From contig NW_019091418.1 of NCBI RefSeq assembly GCF_001949145.1, positions 2,495,061 to 2,559,060 of the forward strand: 64,000 nt of DNA, read 5' to 3'. Below are positions 1 to 11,965 of the stretch, in pieces (the first letter of the stretch is position 1; the number at the start of each line of letters is the position of its first letter). The position numbers and the translations under genes are program-made. This stretch comes from Acanthaster planci (taxonomy: Eukaryota > Echinodermata > Asteroidea > Valvatida > Acanthasteridae). The notes under the pieces are model-generated. The model was not told the DNA's origin. It saw only the letters and a list, made by a program, of their open reading frames with translations, and made no database searches.

Positions 1-1295
1 TGAATCAACTAAGAATGGAGTTTTTAGACTTTCGTCAACGTGTAAACTGACGTTAAAGTGCAGTCATTAAGCATGATCACGAGGGCATGTGCATTATCAT
101 ATAGGCCTACTCATTTCAGTTTCACAGACATGAGTCAACTGCACTCCTGGATGAAGTTTTTCCATGAACCCACAATGCTACATTGTCGAGAAAGCACATT
201 ACTCCAAGGTAAATTCACCGATTACTCCTAACCCTTGAAAACTGCTGAATGAGAACCTGTCATGCCTGTTTCCCACCCTGACCCCGGGGATGTTGTTCGC
301 TTACTACAAACACCCTGTAATCCATAGATTTACACAACACAAATTACAAGTTCTTTGATTTAAATGTTGAAAATGCTGAACTATTTTTTTTCGATTCTTT
401 ACAAAGCAGTTGACTCAAACATGAAAGAAGTCAGTGGAATGTAAGTTGTAGTGAATATTATACACTTTAATCAGCCAATCTCGTGAAATTATGACCAAAA
501 AAAAATTGTGCTCACTACCTTTAACTGATACCATATCAGTACTTTTTGATTCATGATCAATGATGTGGTGCTGTAAACAACTTCCTATTTGACCACATAC
601 ATGTACACGTATCGGTACATACCAGTATGTGCTATTGTTCATTCCACCATTTTCCTGTTTCCATTTCATAGTGGTCCTTATTTTGACCACATAACAAATG
701 CACCAGCTGACCAATTAATCCATGCGGAAGGGTTAATCCATCCGGATGTGTGGCAGTACCATCTGGGTACCCGCACGTGTCCCAATGACCCTCCTTACGC
801 ATTCACATCACATTCTGTTGCAACCGTCTCAACACCTGCCACCTACGTGTACACCACTCCCATAATCCTTGGTGCATCCATGCGGGGACAGATCAATCAA
901 ACCATAATTGGCAAGCGCGTCCAAAAGCACGATCCCCACAGCCAACCCTATCCTGAGAGAAAAACTAAACTCGGAGAAAGAACAGGAGGGTGGGCTGTCA
1001 TCTCTATTCCTTTATTATCAAGATATCTATTTAATTGCGAACTCAGTTTCTAATTACTTGGGCGTGATGTGGGTCCTCTTTTACTTAATTACAGACTGTG
1101 GTTAGGTTTCATTTGTGTACTAATCAGTACATTATTAATTGGATAAATGGCCAATGTTTGCACACACAAATGGAGTGTAAGTGTGCATAATTATGTGTCA
1201 ACACCGTTAAGCACATAATAGAAAGATTAAATTTGTGGCTAAACCTCCAGTGCATGCTGTGGAGTCAGAAAATTGAAGTAATTTAATACAAGCTA

Positions 1296-1327
1296 GTACA
1301 TGTACAGTACATGTACATGTACATATG
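1296..1327. repeat. Short self-complementary gtacatgtac cluster
   Basis: Overlapping copies of the palindrome gtacatgtac run together here. The same motif recurs singly or in small clusters at about 19028, 34135, 40536, 42118 and 47758. It is a low-complexity, self-complementary microsatellite-like sequence that gives the window much of its flavour. No function is implied. Confidence 0.7.
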
Positions 1328-3834
1328 CCAGTAACAACCTATAGTTGGCATTATTCGCTCACACATGTGCAAATGTACAACTGAATTCTCTATATAAAAC
1401 TTGCTTCACAGGTACTATTTGAGTGTTTGCTGCAGAGGTTGAGTGAAGTTACACTTCATCATATTCACAATGAGTTGATGGTGACTGTCCACCAGACTGA
1501 TGAACATTTGTAATGCAATCACACTCACATCAGTGATTATGGGGTGTGATATAGAACATAGAGTGCAAAATGGTTGCAATGGTTACTGTCCTCTGTTACA
1601 ATGATCCAACTTTTTTACAGAAACCACCTTGCTTCTACTCAAAAAGGAGTCTTTTTGAGGGAAGGACTGGATGTCTATGGGCCTACAGCCTACTGTCCAA
1701 GTACTTAGTGTATTTAAACATGTAAATGTACGGAAAAATTCCTCAGAAATTTGATACACCGTCTTCAAGTTCTGATATCTCTCTTCAGTTCTAATATGCA
1801 TGATGGTATAGTCGCCAGCTGGTCTCTTATCTTGCCACTTACTGTGAAAACCAATGAGACTTACAATAGGTGGCAAAATTACGGACCTGGCACACACGTA
1901 ACATGTACATTTTAATTCACATCCTTTTTCAGTATCTCAGCGATGCCTCATCATTTCTCATTACTCACGTTTTTTCAAATCAAGGAAAGTCCTTGGATAA
2001 GTGCCACTTCTCATCCCTGTCATTCACTCAGTCTTTTTATAAGCAAACATTTGATCCACAAATGTTTGTATTAAAATCAACACCTCCGAAGGTTGACCCT
2101 CATTCTAATAGTGAAGGCTCCTCCTTGATAAAAAAAACACAACAAAGCCAGGTATGCTTCCTTCCCTAAGTCAGATTAAGATGCCCTGTTGATGTTGGGA
2201 TAGGACATGTAAGCATGGTCTAGCCTGTGTGGTTTGAGGAGTTTAGGCAGGTAGCAAGGTCTCCGGTGGGTCTCTACAATGAAGCTGGGCAGGTCAGAAG
2301 TCCATGAAGCTTTGCTTTCTTGCACAGGCCCGCATATCAATCAAGGTTAAGCAAATTGTAGGAACATTCACAGCGAGGGTTATGACAACAACAGGGATGA
2401 AATCCAACCGGGAAATGAACAAAACTAAAACAGGATTAAAAGGCATTTCAACTCACATAAGGTTACTGTGGTAAGCGTCTTTCTTACCCTGTTACTCACT
2501 ACACAATGTATATGAACATGGGTTACTTATGGGCTTTACTTTTGTTGTAGTGGGGAAGCAGAAGAACAAACATCAATGCAGAAGTACAACTTGGTAAAAA
2601 AAAATGGGCCAATTGATGTACTATTTCAAGAGAAACAAGAACAAACAGATTGACTTGGGACTTTGGTTGGTATCACACAGCCCTTTCAATCCTTTGGGGA
2701 AAGTCCTTACACCTTTTAAACTCTGTAAAAACAGATTTATTCTACAAGGATGAAGTGAGGCTATTTTGACAGGGAATTTGGAAGTTGGCATTAAAATGTC
2801 AAACAAAAAGTTATGAATATTTCCTTCGTCCAGGACAGAAAAACTGGGCATCAAAGGCAGATATAAAATTGAAATGTTAATTTAGTTTTAACGAAGCTGC
2901 CTGTTTCAATCATTCATGCTCTAAGTAACACTAAAAAAATAAGCACTTTAAAAATCTGGCCTAAGGGAAAAGTAAATACCACAAACCTTGCACAAACCAA
3001 CAAAAAAGACAAACAAACTCCAAAGTTCCACATTTGGGTAATTCAAACCCTTAACATAAAGTGTCAATTATTACTGAAGTGTGAAACAGGCCCTCCCTAG
3101 CTCTAGAAAAAAAGGGTTTGATCCAGGAATTCTCACTTTCCAAGGTTCCTCAGCTGGAACAATACCCCCCTGATAGGCAGGCAATAATTAATCCTTGTCA
3201 ACACCTGTTGAGTTAAGGGGTCTTGTCTTGGTTCCTAATTATGGCAGGAAATGAGCAGGCTGGACCTCTCTCTGTTTGGAGTATGGCCCAGTTCTGGTAA
3301 CAAGATGAGGTATGGCCAGAATGCCCCAAAAGGTAATCAATCAGGATTTTCTTGCACGCCATAAATCGAGCGTAATAAATTATCACGTCAGCCTGGATGT
3401 GGAAAATAAGTTATTATGTGAACCATTCAGAGCGAAAAGGGATTACTGAGCATGAGGAAAAGTCTAGGGCAAAACATTGTCTGCTTTTGAACAAAAAACA
3501 TGTCTGGCTCAGGAAAATGGGAAACATCAAGCTTATACCCGTATCTACCATACTTGATCAGCAGAAAGTTAAAAAACAAGAGAATAACAGAAAGGCATCA
3601 ACATCTGGGGAATAACAGCAATCTTGAGATGCCACATACCAATTTGTTTCATAGTTTCTATATGTAGGCCTAGGTGACCTTTGAACTTGTGTATGTCTGT
3701 ATCTATGTCTTTAAGAAGTAGACTTAAACTCTACTTTAATATTGGAAGCTTTTAACTTTCACTAACATATTTAAAAACACTTTATATTAAATGTTATCAA
3801 AACCTTTGAAAATATTTGGACGCTAACGAGGGTT

Positions 3835-3912
3835 GTAACTAGGACTCCAACCTGCGACCTCTTGGTTACTAGTACAGGCATCTTATTGCCATTTGACCAA
3901 TGAACTGCTGCA
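3835..3912 (-). repeat. tRNA-derived SINE head (remnant)
   Basis: On the minus strand an A-box-like tggtcaaatgg (3889-3899) fits the Pol III consensus TRGYNNANNNG. It is followed at tRNA-like spacing by ggttggagtcc (3842-3852), one base from the B-box consensus GGTTCGANTCC. The flanks do not form a clean acceptor stem, so this is a SINE head or decayed tRNA pseudogene and not a working tRNA. It lies about 750 bp from the KIF26 exon. Confidence 0.5.
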
Positions 3913-4574
3913 GTCGGCTGGCAAGTTTGAATCCATGAGCAACTGGTGCTGTGCCAAACTTTCATGTATTTATAAGATGTAATTTTTTTTCCACTGCAAA
4001 CATAAATCTACACGCATGTACGTAAACATCTGCAATGAAAATGCAGCCATCGCAAGGAATTACATTTCCTTCAATATCCAAAATGTTATACAGTAAATCT
4101 CGCGTAAGTCGGATCCAATAAATAGTTGAATTCATAGATACCTCGGACAGTTTTTCTATTCCTATTGGTCGAAACGCATCACGTGACCATGAATTAACAT
4201 TTGATAATGCCCACTGAGAAGTGATAATGCTCACTATGAAAATCACGCACTGGCACATGGATACGAGACAGTTTAATCGGGTCTGACTGGTCAGAAGTCT
4301 GTGTGCACCCGATGCGCTCAGTTCATTGAAGGGGATTCTATTGGACAACTTTCAAAAGGAATATACCATAAAATGGACGAGGTGTTCAGACAAATGAAAG
4401 TAAAGTTTTAAAACAAAGTTGTTGGAAACGTTGACTTCTTTTGGCTCTCTGAATAAAAAGGTATTTATGAATGGGAATAAATATGTGCTTGGCCAGCCTT
4501 AAACTGACGAACGAACATTGATAATGCCCTCAACTGTGACTTGGGCATTAGTCACGTCCACTCTCCTGAACCTT

Positions 4575-4606
4575 GGCCGGTCTTGAATGCATGTTTAAGA
4601 CCAGCC
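4575..4606. repeat. Imperfect palindrome (hairpin)
   Basis: The arms ggccggtcttgaa and tttaagaccagcc pair at 11 of 13 positions around a short atgcatg centre. Just to the left (about 4523-4549) is another small stem, aatgccc ... gggcatt. Both sit in the intron within about 140 bp of the KIF26 exon's donor side. This may be the end of a small inverted-repeat transposon or a chance fold. Confidence 0.4.
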
Positions 4607-4659
4607 AATTACATATTTATTCCCTTATTAAGCCTAAGCATACAAAAGTTTGTATTTAC

Positions 4660-5088
4660 CTGGACTTGGCACTGTGTCAGGACAGACCCAGACTTTTGAT
4701 TTCCTCTCCATTTGGAGCCCAGACTCTCCTCTAGGTACTGTTGGGCCTGGATAGCCACCGGCACGGACGGGGGAAGACGGCTTGCAGCTGGCAACGCACT
4801 TTTGCCTTGGCGAGAGGAGCGACTGTGCCCAGATCCATTCCCGTGTGAGTGCTGGGTGTAGAGGTAACGTTGTAAAGAGGCCAGGTCGCGGGATCCCACT
4901 AGTGCTGGGAGGTTACTGAGAGAGGCAGCCTCACTCTGAGACTGAGCCTCTTCCAGAGACTGGACCATGGCTACAGCTTCTTGTTTGAGCTGCTTCAACT
5001 GAGTAGAACACACTTCACACTGGCTGCCATTCCAAGCTTCATAGAGTGACTTAGGGATTTGAAGTCTTTCATAGAGAGCAGAAGAATC
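4660..5088 (-). CDS. KIF26: Internal exon of a KIF26-type atypical kinesin (N-terminal region)
   Basis: KIF26 proteins (kinesin-11 family, with vertebrate KIF26A/B and worm VAB-8) are atypical kinesins with a poorly conserved or inactive ATPase. They act in signalling, adhesion and neuronal or kidney development and do little transport. This exon encodes 143 residues in phase 0 at both ends. The acceptor is tttcaacatag before the first codon (5088) and the donor is CAG/GTAAATAC after 4660. Landmarks match what I know of KIF26 N-termini. Residues 7-20 (ERLQIPKSLYEAWN) resemble the family's leucine-glutamine-valine-proline stretch ending in AWN. Residues 24-43 contain CxxC and then LKQLKQEAVAMV. 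Residues 59-67 read NLPALVGSR. Residues 112-120 read AIQAQQYLE. Residues 80-100 are Ser/Gly/Arg-rich and probably disordered. The exon is more GC-rich than its surroundings. The motor-domain exons should be at lower coordinates, beyond the window, and the preceding exon with the first CxxC motif was not located. It cannot be assigned to an A or B type, and an invertebrate may have only one. Confidence 0.9.
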
Positions 5089-8000
5089 CTATGTTGAAAG
5101 GAAATACAAGCAATAGAAAAAATGTAAGACCAACAAGTCAGATGTACAATGTACTTATCAATGTTGAGCAAACTTTGATTGATCTCTGTCCAAACCGCTC
5201 CGTTGTTCCTATTGCTAGTAGACGGAACCTGCTACAAACCAAGTCAGTTGTACTCCATCGCTGTTCATGTACCAGGGTCATGTTCTTTCACTGATAACTG
5301 AATATCTTTACCTGAAACATGTTTTGAAAGTGGGTGACCAGCTAGAAGGAAATCGCTGAACTGAACCTTCTGACAGCACAAATCTACCAGTTGACCTCCC
5401 AATCCTATCAACAATTACCAGGTTCTCTCATACTCCAAGCAGAGCCTTTGATTTCATTTTCAAAAGTTCGTCCACAGCAAACATTTATTTACATAGTCTT
5501 CTCATAGCCCTGTTTCAGTAATGACACAAGCATGACAACTTCCAGTTGCAGCATCACATTAAATTTCAAAGGCATATTTTTTTCAGAAAAAGCACCACCA
5601 TAATTCAGTCAGGTATGGTTCCCGGTGTCTTCCTACAAAAACAACCAGGGCCTAGGGTGTTGTGGTGGCTCCAAAGATGAAATGCAAACCAGTGTACCTG
5701 CCAATGCATATATACTTGGACTTAATGATCCCACCAGCAAACATATGCATGTTTTTCAACAGTTGTTGTTGTGGTCTACTGTACCTGCTCAGGACCTGAC
5801 CACTTGTCAATCAGCATCAGCTCTATGTTTATCTGATCAGCAATTATCTCAGGTTAGAGCCTGGGTATTCTCTGGGGAATTGGCTCAGGCATTCATAACT
5901 TTTACCAAACTAATCCAAGTACCATGCTAGAAAGCTACTTGTATAGAAACCACAGAACTTCATAGAAACTGGATTAAGTGACTGTTGCACTAAAGGGTGG
6001 GAAAAGGTTGGGCAACACAGTGGCAATTTTTTGTCAGAGGTTGTGAGTTGTTTCAGTTTTTTAGGATCAGGAAAGGGGAGATATTTATAACTTCAAAGTT
6101 GAGTTGACACAGTGAATCACAATTTGAACTTGACCTGAATACCAATAGAAGCAAAGAAACTCTAGCTACTCACACTTAACCCTGACTTCACTTTGCTGGT
6201 TTTGAAAGTAACATGTACATAAATTTGCTCCTAAACTGATAAAGCATAGTTTATACATGAAACTAATGAACATATCTGATGACAACTCTCACCTTTGTTC
6301 AAATTTCATTGGTGTTTTCCAAATATTAATGAGAGAGCAATATTCGGCATGGCACACAATGCTCAACCTGTGCTTCAACTATGGAAAGACTGCTGGTTTG
6401 TTCTTCTGAATCAGTTCTAAATGAGTCCAAATGCGTGACTACAAAAGAGGCCCCTGTTAATGACAGCCTTTTTGAAGGGTCTTCATGATGTACTCTGATG
6501 ACATGCTTTCCATTTTCATACACATTACAATCCTCAAGATCAATGACAAACTTGAACTCAATCACAGTTGAAAAGACAGACAAAAGGTTTTCACCTACCC
6601 GAGACTTTGGAGAAGCATGGGAAGGCAAGTTACACGGACTGGTACAGTTATTATACTTAGAAGAAAACATTGTCCATAGCTCAATAACATCAGTGTTTTA
6701 AAGGAAAGAGTTGAAAGTCCACAGAACTACCCAATTCCTTCTGGTGAATCCCTACAGCACAGCATCAATTTGTACACAGTATGCTGACTTAGCTTTGGGT
6801 AACATTGAGATTTAGCATTCCTCAAAGCTCTTGTGACTGTGAGTGAGCCACAGTACCACCATGTGGGCTCTATGTGTTGGTCACCAACACCTCATGATAT
6901 TGGTGAAAGCCCAGAGCCACTGTGACCAGCAAAGTAAACAAAGTATCTGGCTGAACAATTAGCCTGATTAAAGCAGCACTGACCATGGACTGACCAGTCA
7001 GTAGGGATCATGGACTGACCAGCCAATGTGCAACTGGTGATGAGGTCATGTACCAGAGGTCTAAAGGTCACCTGCTCATTTCTGAGAAAAATACGGGGAA
7101 AAGTTACTCAGACAGATGAATTCTTTGTTACTCAAGCAAAATTTTGCCAAGTCTGAAAGAATATTCATAACTTAAACTTATGTAACCTCGTAGAAAAGCA
7201 ATGTTTAAAATAGAAATTAAAATTTATGAGAAGTTCCAGTTTAAACTTTAAGCATATTAAAATAAACTGACAAAAAATATGTTCATATTTTCTACCTCTA
7301 ATAAAAGAAACTAGTAGGGCCTACAGTTTATAAGATCTGCACAAAGAAAACTTTGCTCTCAAATACAGTTTCTTTTCTAAGAAAAAGCCAGGCAAATGTA
7401 GGTTGAGAGTTCCATCAAGAGTCCAATTGGCCACAAAATGGCTTGCCAAATATGATTGAGGATATTACACCTGCTAAAGATTACCTTTCAAAATTGGGTC
7501 AAACTTTTGACCCTGTTGGGTATGTATGATATGTGTGTGCAGTGGGTGTTCCCCATACCAAAAATCTAGGGCAGCCATGAACATTGTGACACTGTGAATT
7601 ATGTATTGTTGGAAAAACATGTGTTTTTATGCTGAACTGTGGTGGTTCATGGTGGTTTTATGACTCCATGGTTGTGACAGTCAAAGAATGTGATTGACAT
7701 GTGGGCTGGATGTATGACTCCAAACAAAGCCCCTTGTTGTCTGGGGAGGGGGAAATAATCTGGGTTTTGATTGGTTGTGATGTGCCAGCACAGGTGGAAT
7801 CAACCAATCAAGTATCGGTTACTGTCACTGTGCAGTCAATGCCAGAGCACCTAAAATTAATTTAAGTCCAACAAGCAATTTCAGTTCTATACCAACAATT
7901 TGGCAGATGTCAAATTTTATCTTGGCATCAAAATATTTGACCTTTATGATGCAATATTTCTTGGATTGCCACCAACAGAAAAATGTTAATGTTACTCAAA

Positions 8001-11000
8001 TAATATTTGTGTACTTAGTATATTATTTACCATTTATTAGCAATTTCCACGGACATCCAAGTATGTAAAGCTCACGGTAAAACCAGGCTGTTTCCTAGGT
8101 TGGTAAGTAGGCATTGTAGAACTCAGGTAAAAATGTTGAAGACTGTGTTAAACTATTTGACTGATGTCAAAAGTTGCCCTTTCAGCCTTCTGTAAATGAT
8201 TTCCTTAACTCCCTCAATTTCCTGTACTTTGGTCGATGAAATAAAGTCAAATAGGCAAAGTAAAAGCCTTCTTTTTTTTTAGGTCAACTTCAAAAAGAAA
8301 TCAGTCTCAAAACCTCTTGAAGTTTACATCAAGTGTAACCATAGCTATTAGTCCTACTGTCTGCAAATTTTTGTTTCTTTTACTACTGGCAATTTAACAA
8401 ATACATGGCAAATGGAACAGCATTTGCCTTCAAAAGGAGGAAATCATTAATAAAAACTCGAGCCTACTACATGCTATCTGGCTGCCAATAATAGACAAGA
8501 TTTAAGATTCAATGCAATCAAACGTCAGCCAATACTGCAGGTGCTTTCTAAGAACTTTTGGCAATCAACAAATGCAGAAATGTGCCCGGTATATGAACTG
8601 CAATCTTACAATCTGACAACTTTCCTCTATTGAACACTGTGCTCACACCCCAATTTTTTACTGCTGAATTACATTTCTTTCCGTTGAAGCGTATTGCAAA
8701 TTACTGGTACTTCTCATAACTATTTATCTAAGATTTTATTGCTTAAAAAAAACATGTTTTGAAGGAAAGCTAACAACATTCAGGTTCGGACATTATTTTC
8801 ATGTAACAACAAAATCTGCAAGGCTGGGTCATACCCAAGGCAAAAAACTGATTAAAAAAACTGATAAAGACGCAACATCAGAAATTCAATGACAAGCAGT
8901 CTGAAAACAATCAGAATAAAAAAACACCAAATCATAACCTAGAATAACACAACTGATAATGATCGACCATGGATCGACCAATGTGAGCCACACACAGCGC
9001 ATAGCAGGATCTGACATTGACTGCAGAGAGCTCCCAAGGGTTTCGCCATCACAACAGAATCCCTGAATCTTGGCTTTATCTGACACCTGGACTGAGTTGG
9101 CAAGTTTGGAGAATGCAGGAGACAGCATGGTTTCCCCTTATCTCTCTGTATGGGTTCACACCTTGCTCAAGTCTGATCAGGCAGGGAACCAGACTGGATT
9201 AATCAGAAGTGACAGGATTACTGAGTTGATGGAAAACTCTGACAGTTGCGTGTGACAAGCTTGTGACAGAAACAGATCTGAACCCTCAATTACGAAGGAC
9301 AGGATAGGGGTCTGGCAGGGGAAAAGACAACTGAGTTACAGCATAGAGCTTTATGGTTACAGTATAGCATGGAGCCATGCTGTATAGCCAAAAGGGTATC
9401 TACAACACAGAGCTAAACCCATGAAAAAGGAAGTATAAGTAGATCTGTTCTCACTACAGCCTCTCAACTGGGGATGAACTCGTCCCTGAGCAAACCCATG
9501 ACCACTCTGGGTTGATAATTTGATTTTCAACCCCATGTTCAACCCAGTGTTCTTTCACTCTTATTTCATGCAAACTGGCTTTCTGCAATCTTCCTTCCCC
9601 AACAAAAGACAAGCTGAAATGATACACATTACAGCTCTGCAACCAGCGTGTGGATGTGTGCACATCTTGCTGATGCATACATGCCGAGAGTCTGACCCAA
9701 AGAAAGTCATCGCGAGTTGAAAGCGCCCTCTCTTGACCCCAGATGGAGTCCATCAGACACACATTTCTCATACCCCTCACAGATTTCCTACAGGTATTTT
9801 ACACTATGACCTTTCATGATAAAGCTTTGAGGAGATACACAAAAAGTGATACCGATTCCTTCAATCACAAGGTTTTCATTTTGGACTGAGGATGAAAATT
9901 CTGCATCTCACAGCTGTAGATGAATAATGCATAGCATTTGCCAAGGTGAGATCATTCAGGTTAAAGTGATCAGGCACATTTCTTGAACTTTCAGAACAAA
10001 AATCGGTAAAATTCATCCCCTTATGCTTTGCAAAGATATCACAGAAAGGTAGAAAATGGCCTATCATAATCTAAGCTTTCAATCTGATAAAATCCAATTA
10101 AGTCTAGCTCGGCCTGATTAAAACTTTTGATTAAGCTTCTGATTTTAATGATGAATGAAGAAATAAAGTAATGAATGCATCACCATGAAATGGAATTATG
10201 GAAAGTACACAATGCCCTGGTTGGTCAATTTTGCCAAGTACCAAGCACCATTAGGATAGTTGGTCATTGCAGCAAGCTGACAGAGATTTCAATCTTGAGA
10301 GATGTTATCATGCCTGGTACTACATGGCGTGAGGTCATCCCTTAGTCACACACAGGCCGACTCCGACCAACAGACTGCCCTTTGAAATTAGTGGCCTGGA
10401 CAAATTGACTTGGAATAATCATAGTCGCTTCATATCAGAGGAATCAATGTCTGAAGAAAATTAACAAAAAAAACGAAACCATTTTTTAAATTTTCGCTGC
10501 TGAAACTGCTTGTTGCCTGGAGTGGCCTAAAATCTCCACACTTCGAAAAAGGCCTGTCATTTTGATTCTTGCCAAATTTTTCTCAAAGCTTGCCTTACAA
10601 TGACCCGAAAAGTCTCTTCCTTTTCAAAAAAAATGTACGTGTATGGTTCAGACCAGCAGCAAGTAATACCAAACTTCTACCCCAGGGATAAAGGTATTGG
10701 CCCTGATACTTTCCCCACCAATCCCAAACCTCAATCTACCCCAAAATGGAACTTTCTTGTTCCATACTGAGTTCATGTCATACAAACCTTAGCCACAACA
10801 GAGTCATAATCGACCCAATTATTGCCAACTGTCTATCCACTGCATTTGACAGAGAACTGCAGTCAACTAACAACCTGACTTCAGACGGTTCAATTACTGA
10901 CAAGTTGGTGGAGCTATCAAGTTCATTCTTGTTGAAGTTTCACAAATTTGAGTTTTGACTGCTGAGAAAAATCAGTGTATTGAAGAGTACAGAGTTACCG

Positions 11001-11100
11001 TACATCTATAACTCCCATCTTTGCAGTGAAAAAAGTAGTACTGATCAATAAATTCTCAGAAAAAAAACCAGCTGTTGAGCAACAACCCGCCATGTAACAA
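5089..11100. other. Probable KIF26 intron, no exon seen
   Basis: This 6-kb stretch lies upstream of the KIF26 exon on the gene's strand and is probably intronic. The ORFs present are short and AT-rich, and they lack consensus splice borders or family resemblance. Minor structures are a 25-bp direct duplication with catggactgaccag at 6984-6997 and 7009-7022, and an 11-bp inverted pair of CCAAT-like words (7767-7777 with 7801-7811). Confidence 0.45.
7767..7811. repeat. Inverted pair of CCAAT-like words
   Basis: ttgattggttg (7767-7777) and caaccaatcaa (7801-7811) are perfect 11-bp inverted repeats with a 23-bp spacer. Each arm carries a CCAAT core, so the pair could bind NF-Y-type factors or be the ends of a very small foldback. 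Nothing nearby shows a transcription start, so a regulatory role is not supported beyond the motif. Confidence 0.35.
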
Positions 11101-11386
11101 CAGTGGCATATCCAGCGGGGGGAGGGGGACGGGGACAACTTGCCCCTCTGATGGAATTTTTTTCCAAGAAGAAAACTTCATAGGTAAGAACATAATCGGT
11201 ATATTGATTTATCAAATATTAGCACCAAACCCCTAAGAAAACAACACGATGAAATAAAGCAAGGATGTTGGGACCGTGAGTAAAGCCTTTGATTTTTTCT
11301 CCCCAAACATCATTCTGAGTGGGCCCAAGGCCACAGTCGCTTTTGAATTTGCCCTCCCCGACACCAAAAAGCTAGATACACCACTG
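11101..11386. mobile_element. hAT-like MITE
   Basis: The 286-bp segment starts with cagtggcatatccagc and ends with gctagatacaccactg. These pair as 16-bp terminal inverted repeats with a few mismatches. The cagtggcgta-type end is common in non-autonomous hAT-superfamily elements. Near the ends are G-rich and C-rich runs (ggggggaggggg and ccctcccc). No transposase is encoded. The expected 8-bp target duplication is not clear (flanks tgtaacaa and tatgaacg), so the copy is old or the flanks have changed. Confidence 0.6.
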
Positions 11387-11689
11387 TATGAACGGATCAC
11401 TGTTTGAGCTGACATAAAGGTAAAGAATCAGGGTATTGTTGGAATCTAGCTGCAGTTGCAGGCATCACAGCAAATCATTTCCGAGCAACTACCTCTCAAA
11501 TAACCACAAATGGTCAAGTTACACGGTCCATGTATTGACTCAAATCCACTTAGATGAACTTGATAACATGCAGATGCCATTATGAGCGATGAGAACAATT
11601 CTCCACAACATCCTACCGTCAATGTTGACCCTCTGCCAAACCTGTGTCAATGTCTGTGATTTTGTTTCAACCTGTGTGTACCCGCTGCC

Positions 11690-11965
11690 ATCCAACCGCT
11701 TCTTCCGCATCCGAAAGTAAATGATTGTTCTCACTGTGGGTACACACGAACGCACCGTGACTAATCCGGGAGGACCTCTCCCGGCCGCTGAAACAAAATA
11801 CTTCAGTCGGCGGCCCCGTGAATTTGTGAAGTGGCCGACATTGGCGGGATCGAGATGTGTGTTTGATGAGCGTGCAGGCCGAAACATCACCGGTTTCCCC
11901 CTCTTCACAGAAGGCTTTCCATACAGGTCTACATCCGGCAAGATACCTAAATCTAACAAAGACAA
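11690..11965 (-). other. CpG-rich islet, possible minus-strand exon
   Basis: This stretch is clearly richer in G+C and CpG than its surroundings and stays open in two minus-strand frames and one plus-strand frame. On the minus strand a fair acceptor (tgtctttgttag) sits just before about 11957, and donor-like GT positions lie near 11679 and 11671. The reading that begins FRYLAGC, with seven or more Cys and no stop to about 11670, is the most protein-like, but I do not recognise it. It could be an exon of an unknown gene, an untranslated first exon, or just an unmethylated CpG patch. Openness in several frames is expected of GC-rich sequence and is weak evidence. Confidence 0.25.

Larger units (their letters stand above)
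1..4659. other. Non-coding stretch left of the KIF26 exon
   Basis: No exon is supported here. If KIF26 continues to the left, this is the intron after the 4660-5088 exon. I looked on the minus strand for the next expected KIF26 parts (the linker before the motor, then the ATP-binding region) and saw none. Short ORFs on both strands lack splice context and family resemblance. The stretch holds a 'gtacatgtac' cluster (1296-1327), a SINE-like tRNA head (3835-3912) and small hairpins near 4520-4606. Confidence 0.5.

Noticed and set aside
589-1053. 154-codon plus-strand ORF
   Set aside because: Looks like chance: Pro/Thr/His-rich with no domain, and it overlaps a second frame over the same CpG-rich words. 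It is not a KIF26 part because it is on the other strand.
9355-9392. Hairpin around tatagcatgg/ccatgctgta
   Set aside because: The arms need gaps and mismatches to pair beyond about 8 bp, so it is weak against chance.
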